Source: Nostocales cyanobacterium HT-58-2 (GTDB lineage: Bacteria; Cyanobacteriota; Cyanobacteriia; Cyanobacteriales; Nostocaceae). From it: a stretch of DNA of 64,000 bases. Positions 58,827-64,000 of this stretch are shown here, one piece after another; the first letter of the stretch is position 1; every line of letters starts with the position of its first letter. Under the pieces are notes generated by a model, which saw nothing but the letters and a program-made list of their open reading frames with translations, had not been told where the DNA came from and ran no database searches. The stretch is from positions 5,521,501-5,585,500 of the forward strand of contig CP019636.1 of the NCBI GenBank assembly GCA_002163975.1, read 5' to 3'. The translations under genes were made by a program, and so were the position numbers.

Positions 58827-59582
58827 TTTATAGAAATTCACAACAGTTGTCTATGATAATGCACCGAAAATGTGAGCTTGTTTGTGCAAGCAGCTTGTAA
58901 AACCTATTGGTTGAACCTACTCCACCTAAATCTAGACCATTTTGGGGGATTCTTATGCTAAGGTTTGCTTAGTTTCCAAAGGCTACTAAGTGTCACAGGC
59001 GTCCTTTGTGTGTCGGAGGAACTTTTGCTTTCCCATAGCCTAGTTATTGCAGAATTGGTGAGAATTGCGCACCACTACCTAGGTCCAATTTTATATGAAG
59101 CGTTTAGGTCTGCGTTGTAACGTTTGCCGTTGCTAAATGTGGATTGAGAGTATTTCTTATTGCTACGTTTGATTAAGCCAGAACCATCAAAAGCATAGGA
59201 ATTGGTATAGTTTGCGTTGATTTTTACACTCTCTCCACCTAATTTTGAGAATTTTTGAATAACTCATTTATAAAACGCCGAATTCTTTGGTCAGAGCCAC
59301 AGATTGCCTGTGTTCAGTTGTAGAGTAGGATTTTTACAATAGAACTCTTGCACGAATATTTTGTGTCGGGGAATGAGAGAGTAAAGCAGCGCAACAAATC
59401 TCAGAAGATGCGTTACGGACTCCGTCCTAACACATCCTACAAATTTTTTATAGCATTCATGCAAGAGGTCTAATTTCAAATGGCATAACTATCAGCAAGC
59501 TTATGAATAAAGAAAAAAGGGATGCATCTGAGTTGTTTTATTCATTGTTTTCGTTAGTTAAGCCTCACACTATTTTCGACCG
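58827..59582. other. 756-bp gap with a palindromic repeat
   Basis: No gene is supported. GATGCGTTACGGACTCCGTC and its surroundings (59403-59441) are an imperfect palindromic interspersed repeat of the type also seen at 548-609. Confidence 0.45.
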
Positions 59583-60074
59583 CTACTTCTCAAACGAAAC
59601 TAAAAGCTTACGAAGCAAATGAGCCAGGACTTTACGTTCCGATTCTTCTAAAACGCTAAGGATACGATGTTCATTCACAACATGGGCTTCAACAGCTTTT
59701 TCAATCACGTTAAAGCCTTTATCAGTTAACTTAATCAGCGTCCCCCGACGGTCACTTAAATCAGGAATGCGTTTCACGAGTTCAGCTTGCTCTAAGCGAT
59801 CAATCCGATGCGTCATTGTACCAGATGAAACCATCAGTGTATTAAATAACTCAGTTGGTGAAAGCTGATACGGCTGACCAGAACGACGTAACGTAGCCAA
59901 TACATCAAATTCTCCAACATTTAAGCCAAATTCTGAAAACGTTTCTTGGAGCGATCGTTCTAAGTGCTTGGCTAACCGTCCTATCCGCCCAATGATGCCC
60001 ATCGGCGAAACATCTAAATCAGGACGCTCTCGCTGCCATTGCATCAAAATTTTATCGACTGGATCAGACTCCAT
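59583..60074 (-). CDS. MarR-family transcriptional regulator
   Basis: A 163-aa winged-helix regulator with LNVGEFDVLATLRRSGQPYQLSPTELFNTLMVSSGTMTHRIDRLEQAELV (helix-turn-helix and wing) and RRGTLIKLTDKGFNVIEKAVE (second part of the wing and dimer helix). The start is the ATG at 60074 (MESDPVDK). It is divergent from the YdcZ-type transporter across a 116-bp region with two palindromic sites, the layout of MarR repressors that control a neighbouring exporter. Confidence 0.88.
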   Translation of the reverse strand: MESDPVDKILMQWQRERPDLDVSPMGIIGRIGRLAKHLERSLQETFSEFGLNVGEFDVLATLRRSGQPYQLSPTELFNTLMVSSGTMTHRIDRLEQAELVKRIPDLSDRRGTLIKLTDKGFNVIEKAVEAHVVNEHRILSVLEESERKVLAHLLRKLLVSFEK

Positions 60075-60110
60075 TGTACTACTCGCTCATCTAAGTTTCT
60101 TAACACTAAG

Positions 60111-60169
60111 TATCTTGATATCAAAATAATCGCTATAATCTTGCCATTAAGTATCTTAACTTCAAGATA
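60111..60169. promoter_or_regulatory. Two MarR-type operator sites around a TATAAT box
   Basis: TATCTTAACTTCAAGATA (60152-60169) is an almost perfect 18-bp palindrome, and TATCTTGATATCAAAATA (60111-60128) is a weaker copy of the same pattern. A TATAAT at 60134-60139 lies between them. A MarR-family dimer bound there would block transcription of the transporter on the plus strand and of its own gene on the minus strand. Confidence 0.7.
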
Positions 60170-60190
60170 AGCAAAACGAGAGGTTTTAAG

Positions 60191-60646
60191 ATGAATGGAC
60201 GCACGATTTATCTCTTAGCGGCACTTGCTGGCGGCGCTATTCTACCTGTTCAAGTCGCCCTTAACACCCTGCTACGACGCTTTGTGGGTGAACCAATGCA
60301 GGTCACGTTTATTTCCTACCTAGCAGGTACGTTAGCATCGCTCGTCATCTGCTTGTTGGCGCGATATCCACTTCCCGCTGCGACTTCGCTTGCGCAAACT
60401 TCTTGGTGGATGTGGATTGGCGGCTGTTTAGGTACTTTGTATGTTTGGTCAACCATTTTCGCTACACCCAAGATTGGAGCCGCTCTTGCACTAGCACTCA
60501 CAATCGCTGGTCAGATGATCGCAGCACTGTTGCTCGATCATTACGGTGCGATCGGACTCACTAGGTATGCGGCAAGTCCAACACGCATTGCAGGAGTTGT
60601 ATTTGTGGTTTTAGGCGTTTCTTTAGTTGCCTATGCAAAGCGCTAA
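60191..60646 (+). CDS. DMT-superfamily YdcZ (DUF606) membrane protein
   Basis: A 151-aa integral membrane protein with five hydrophobic helices (YLLAALAGGAILPVQVALNTLL, FISYLAGTLASLVICLLA, WWMWIGGCLGTLYVWSTIFATP, IGAALALALTIAGQMIAALL, IAGVVFVVLGVSLVAYA). The N-terminal GGAILPVQVALNTLL motif and overall length are those of YdcZ/DUF606 proteins, likely small-molecule exporters. The ATG at 60191 is 22 bases after the operator palindrome, and GAGAGG lies just upstream. Confidence 0.85.
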   Translation: MNGRTIYLLAALAGGAILPVQVALNTLLRRFVGEPMQVTFISYLAGTLASLVICLLARYPLPAATSLAQTSWWMWIGGCLGTLYVWSTIFATPKIGAALALALTIAGQMIAALLLDHYGAIGLTRYAASPTRIAGVVFVVLGVSLVAYAKR

Positions 60647-60773
60647 TTGAATAGCAAGCCAAACTCTCACTCCCGTTCATGCCCCGCGTCCATCTAACAA
60701 AATTTTGCGGGAGGGAAAGGAACTTTCATCAGAGGAATATCCGCTACGCCATATTTCATTTAGCAATTCACCG

Positions 60774-61706
60774 TTACGGTTTAAGTGCTGTCAAAAACAT
60801 CCCGTCAGTGCTAGGGAATTTGTTAGCATAGTGCCGCTCAACGCACTCAAAGCCAGCCTCACCAATTGCCACTGGCAGGTTGAACTGCATATACTCCTCA
60901 AGGAAGGGTTCAGCAGCGGGACTCCGCTTCACTCGTGCTTCACGTTCCTCTGGTGTTTCGTCATACATGACTTCCATTGCACTGAAAGTTCCGCCTGGTT
61001 TTAGCAGTCGGGACATTTCGTGCAGAATCTTGCGGGCGTTCTCTTGGGGCATTTCATGTAATACATAAGTAAAGTGTACGATGTCAAAGCTCTCGTTTGC
61101 CCAATGTGTCGCCTCTGCATTCTCTTGATAGAATGAGACATTGCTAGCCCGACGTTGGTTTTTCCATTCCCGACAAAAGCGGATTAGGGGAGCACTTAAA
61201 TCAATACCAATGACCTCAGCAGTTGGGAAAAGTTCGCCATAAACAAAAGTTGTCGTACCAGTACCACAACCCATATCAAGTATGCGCTTTGGGGACTTGC
61301 TACCGTGAACCTTCCACAACCATTCCTTGATAGTTTGCTCTTGACAGAAGAAGTACTGATTTCTAGCCACATAGATGATACGCGGAGCTTTGGGATTAGC
61401 AAAACCACCAGGGATGAAGTGGACTGGTTTCTCAATCCAGTGACGGGGGATGTCGATGGGCGCTTTAACGTCTGGTAATACGACATCTGACCCATCTGCT
61501 GGACCATCGTAAGATGGCAGTGTCTCAATCCATTCATGTAACAACTCAATCGCCCGTTCTGGTTGTTGATGCGCTAATGCAAAGAGGAAATTCTCAAAGG
61601 GCGTGTTTTCCTGGTAGATTGTTTCTCTGGTAAAAGTAACAGGTTCAGGCTCAACTCCCGATAGGGTCGTCAACTGAGGTGACATCATTCGTTCGGTGGC
61701 GTTCAT
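60774..61706 (-). CDS. Class I SAM-dependent methyltransferase
   Basis: A 310-aa methyltransferase. ILDMGCGTGTTTF is motif I (about residues 141-153), EVIGIDLSAPLI motif II, and FDIVHFTYVLHEMP motif III; LLKPGGTFSAMEVMYDE follows. The N-terminal 130 residues are less typical and may hold the substrate. Substrate unknown. Two further ATG codons (residues 7 and 8) are possible starts. It is divergent from the ABC exporter, and no shared operator was seen. Confidence 0.8.
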   Translation of the reverse strand: MNATERMMSPQLTTLSGVEPEPVTFTRETIYQENTPFENFLFALAHQQPERAIELLHEWIETLPSYDGPADGSDVVLPDVKAPIDIPRHWIEKPVHFIPGGFANPKAPRIIYVARNQYFFCQEQTIKEWLWKVHGSKSPKRILDMGCGTGTTTFVYGELFPTAEVIGIDLSAPLIRFCREWKNQRRASNVSFYQENAEATHWANESFDIVHFTYVLHEMPQENARKILHEMSRLLKPGGTFSAMEVMYDETPEEREARVKRSPAAEPFLEEYMQFNLPVAIGEAGFECVERHYANKFPSTDGMFLTALKP

Positions 61707-61961
61707 AGTAGCCTCATTAAGAAAAGCTTTTGAACTATACTTTTTTTGAGCTTATATGCTTATACATTGACATAAAAGCAAAAGTATGAATACAGAGAAT
61801 CTTGTATCTCTATGCTACCTTTTTTGGAAGTCAAAGATGGGCACAGAAAGTCATCTGGGTAGGGGTAGCTACAAGGTTAAGAACGGCTGTTCTTTGGTTC
61901 TCGATTTGTTATAAATCATTGTTCCATTTGTCAATAAGCGAGATTGCTGAAATACCTATCC

Positions 61962-63752
61962 ATGAACGGACTGAACCAAAAGCAACAATCCAACACAACA
62001 CGGCGATTACCTTTTTATCGCAGTCATGCACCATTAAGAACCTTACTTTTGCTGTACTCACATGACTGGGATAAATTAGCGCTGTCAATGGTGTTCTACG
62101 TCATCAAACACAGCCCGGAGTGGATTCGACCAGTTGTCATTGCCAACATCATAGATATCATCTCTCGCCCTCAAGAACATTCCCTGACACAGCTATGGCT
62201 TAATGGGGCGATTTTAGGTATATCTATCGTACAAAATATTCCCACTCACTATTTGCACATCATGACCTTGAGTGCAGCAACCCGCCAAATGGAAACTAAT
62301 TTGCGCAATTCGATAACGCAACAGTTGCAAGAGCTTTCCATTGGATTTTACAAGCAACGCAGCATGGGGGTACTACAAGCTAAGCTCCTACGGGACGTGG
62401 AAGAAATTCAACTACTGACAAGCTCTATTTTTCAATTTCTGCCTTCAGCATTATTGACGATTGTGATTGCGATCGCAATCACTGCTACGCGTGCCTGGAG
62501 GTTTTTATTCTTCTTTGCTGCAACAGTACCGACAGCAGTGATTTTAGTGCAAGTCCTCAAAACGCCGATTCAACAGCGAAATCATATTTTCCGCCGACAA
62601 ATGGAGGCGATGTCATCTCACTTGATTGAGATGATTAAACTCGTTCCAGTCACACGGGCACATGGAATCGAAGAAACTGAAATTGAGCGGACACAGCAGC
62701 GCCTTAACTCAGTCAAAAGGGCGGCAATGCGTCTAGATGGCATTAATGCTATTACTAATGCATCTAGCTGGGTGACACTGCGCCTGTTTAATACCATTTG
62801 TCTAGTGACCTCTGCTTATATGGCTTACACTGGTCGGATGGGCATCACTTCAGGTGACGTGATTCTTTTAACGGGTTATTTTGATGCTCTCACCAGTTCC
62901 ATTGTGCAAATTCTGGCAGTGTTACCACAGATTGGTACAGGTTTTGAGTCTATTCGGTCGGTGGGTGAAATTTTGGAGTGTCCAGATATAGAGCAGAATC
63001 AAGGCAAGCACCCAGTTAGGCAAGTGCGAGGAGAATTTTTATTTGATGCTGTCAGCTTTACCTATCCTAACAGTGAGCATCCAGCAATTGATAAGATTTC
63101 GCTTCATGTTAATCCTAGTGAAACAATTGCAATTGTCGGTCCCTCTGGAGCCGGAAAATCAACCTTGTTGAATCTTCTGATTGGTTTTCTCCGACCAACA
63201 CAAGGACATATTTATCTCGACGGGCAAGACATGAATGCTTTGGATTTAAGAACTTATCGGCAATTTGTGTCGGTTGTTCCCCAAGAAACAATTCTGTTTG
63301 AAGGGACTGTACGGGAAAATATTCTTTATGGGTTGCAAAACGTGAGCGATTCTCAATTACAACAAGCAATCCAAGATGCCAACGCACTAGAATTTATCCT
63401 CAATTTACCCCAAGGACTTCATACTTTAATTGGAGAAAATGGCACAAAACTCTCAGGTGGACAACGCCAGCGCCTCGCCATTGCTCGTGCTTTGGTTCGT
63501 CATCCCAAAGTGCTGTTTTTAGATGAAGCAACAGCTTCAGTTGATACAGCGTCAGAAGCTTTGATTCAAGAGGCGCTTGAACGCTTGATGAAAAACTGTA
63601 CAACATTTGTCGTTGCCCATCGACTTTCTACAATCCGTAAAGCTGACCGGATTATTGTGTTAGATGGTGGACGGATTGTGGAAATTGGTAATCATCAACA
63701 GTTACTACATCAAAATGGTTTATATGCACACTTGATTGCATTGCAAGTGTAG
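61962..63752 (+). CDS. ABC transporter with fused membrane and ATPase domains
   Basis: The ATG at 61962 (MNGLNQKQQ) is the likely start; a TTG frame opens six codons earlier, neither with a good ribosome binding site. The product is about 596 aa: residues about 30-310 are the six-helix type I exporter membrane domain (LLLYSHDWDKLALSMVFYVIKH and later), and 345-590 the ATPase, with GPSGAGKST (Walker A), LSGGQRQRLAIARAL (signature) and VLFLDEATASVD (Walker B). It functions as a homodimer exporter, probably of lipid or peptide. The neighbour on the other strand is the methyltransferase. Family MsbA/Pgp-like; substrate unknown. Confidence 0.85.
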   Translation: MNGLNQKQQSNTTRRLPFYRSHAPLRTLLLLYSHDWDKLALSMVFYVIKHSPEWIRPVVIANIIDIISRPQEHSLTQLWLNGAILGISIVQNIPTHYLHIMTLSAATRQMETNLRNSITQQLQELSIGFYKQRSMGVLQAKLLRDVEEIQLLTSSIFQFLPSALLTIVIAIAITATRAWRFLFFFAATVPTAVILVQVLKTPIQQRNHIFRRQMEAMSSHLIEMIKLVPVTRAHGIEETEIERTQQRLNSVKRAAMRLDGINAITNASSWVTLRLFNTICLVTSAYMAYTGRMGITSGDVILLTGYFDALTSSIVQILAVLPQIGTGFESIRSVGEILECPDIEQNQGKHPVRQVRGEFLFDAVSFTYPNSEHPAIDKISLHVNPSETIAIVGPSGAGKSTLLNLLIGFLRPTQGHIYLDGQDMNALDLRTYRQFVSVVPQETILFEGTVRENILYGLQNVSDSQLQQAIQDANALEFILNLPQGLHTLIGENGTKLSGGQRQRLAIARALVRHPKVLFLDEATASVDTASEALIQEALERLMKNCTTFVVAHRLSTIRKADRIIVLDGGRIVEIGNHQQLLHQNGLYAHLIALQV

Positions 63753-63804
63753 TGTGTCTTATACCATTTCACGAAATGGTATGACGTATGTTAAATCTCA
63801 ACCA

Positions 63805-64000
63805 TTAACTCGCCACTGTAAAGCGAAGTTGCAGGTAAGCCGCAATCTCGGCTAGGGCAGTTCTACCAGATGGAATGACTCCGCCCATTTGAAAAAAGCC
63901 GTGTAACACACCAGGATACCGGGTAAGTGTGACAAGACAGCCAGCGTCCCGCAACTGTTGAGCATAAGCTTCTCCCTCATCCCGTTGAGGATCGAGTTCT
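63805..64000 (-). CDS. Alpha/beta hydrolase, C-terminal part (partial at right edge)
   Basis: The minus-strand frame is open from the right edge to the TAA at 63805-63807 and encodes ELDPQRDEGEAYAQQLRDAG, LVTLTRYPGVLHGFFQMGG and ALAEIAAYLQLRF. This is the end of an alpha/beta hydrolase-3 (NlhH/carboxylesterase) protein, with the catalytic Asp in LDPQRDEGE and His in VLHGFF. The N-terminal part with the oxyanion HGGG and nucleophile lies outside the window. Confidence 0.8.
   Translation of the reverse strand, partial: ELDPQRDEGEAYAQQLRDAGCLVTLTRYPGVLHGFFQMGGVIPSGRTALAEIAAYLQLRFTVAS

Noticed and set aside
1..64000. tRNA or rRNA genes
   Set aside because: No T-loop GTTCRANNC with a matching acceptor stem and no rRNA-like conserved block was seen by eye on either strand; a covariance search would be decisive.

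Overview
The window is from a cyanobacterium, most likely a filamentous, heterocyst-type (Nostocales) genome. The evidence is the 3' end of magnesium chelatase subunit ChlH at the left edge, a Ycf34 protein, HIP1-type GCGATCGC octamers throughout, DevBCA-type exporter genes, a cyanobacteriochrome-type photoreceptor and cyanobacterial IS elements and interspersed palindromes. The species cannot be named from the sequence alone. No tRNA or rRNA gene was seen.

The main feature is a roughly 20-kb island for polyhydroxybutyrate (PHB) and C2 metabolism (about 1.7-21.4 kb). It holds two phaA-phaB pairs (thiolase and acetoacetyl-CoA reductase), the class III synthase genes phaE-phaC, a phasin-like protein, a signal-peptide-bearing PHB depolymerase of the serine-first type, a 492-aa protein joining an unrecognised N-terminal region to a phasin-like tail, a second stand-alone phasin-like protein, a TcmP/LCM-type methyltransferase, a patatin-like lipase, a ribbon-helix-helix protein, and the glyoxylate-shunt genes aceA (isocitrate lyase) and aceB (malate synthase). 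Together these could make acetoacetyl-CoA and hydroxybutyryl-CoA, polymerise and package the granule, hydrolyse it, and convert the released acetyl-CoA to C4 acids. The two PhaB copies differ at the residues that normally choose NADPH or NADH, which suggests division of labour. The glyoxylate shunt is rare in cyanobacteria; it has been shown biochemically in Chlorogloeopsis fritschii.

From 21.4 to 33.9 kb are long AT-rich gaps and housekeeping or stand-alone genes: a TIM-barrel/peptidoglycan-binding protein, a cupin, CCA-adding enzyme, Ycf34, TsaB, a FUSC transporter, ArgD, an AraC regulator with a MAPEG protein, a decayed tyrosine integrase and a potassium channel. From 33.9 to 48.4 kb the region is accessory: an IS605-type element whose tnpB carries a duplicated insert, a palindromic MITE-like repeat, a sugar-nucleotide epimerase, an exbB gene with a frameshifted exbD, an AGE-family epimerase, a Uma2 nuclease, a parA gene whose parB-like partner is split by an IS4-family element with a clear target duplication, a pentapeptide-repeat protein with a fresh internal duplication, and a HigB/HigA-type toxin-antitoxin pair.

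From 47.3 kb to the end: a kinase/DOMON-like pair; a TetR-DevB-(small protein)-DUF2834-DevC-DevA export locus with two nearly identical candidate operators; a TspO-like membrane protein; a 1055-aa chemoreceptor-like protein with three tandem GAF domains, each carrying both cysteines of DXCF-type cyanobacteriochromes at the expected 28-residue spacing; a divergent MarR regulator/YdcZ transporter pair with palindromic operators; a methyltransferase; an ABC exporter; and the 3' part of an alpha/beta hydrolase cut by the right edge.
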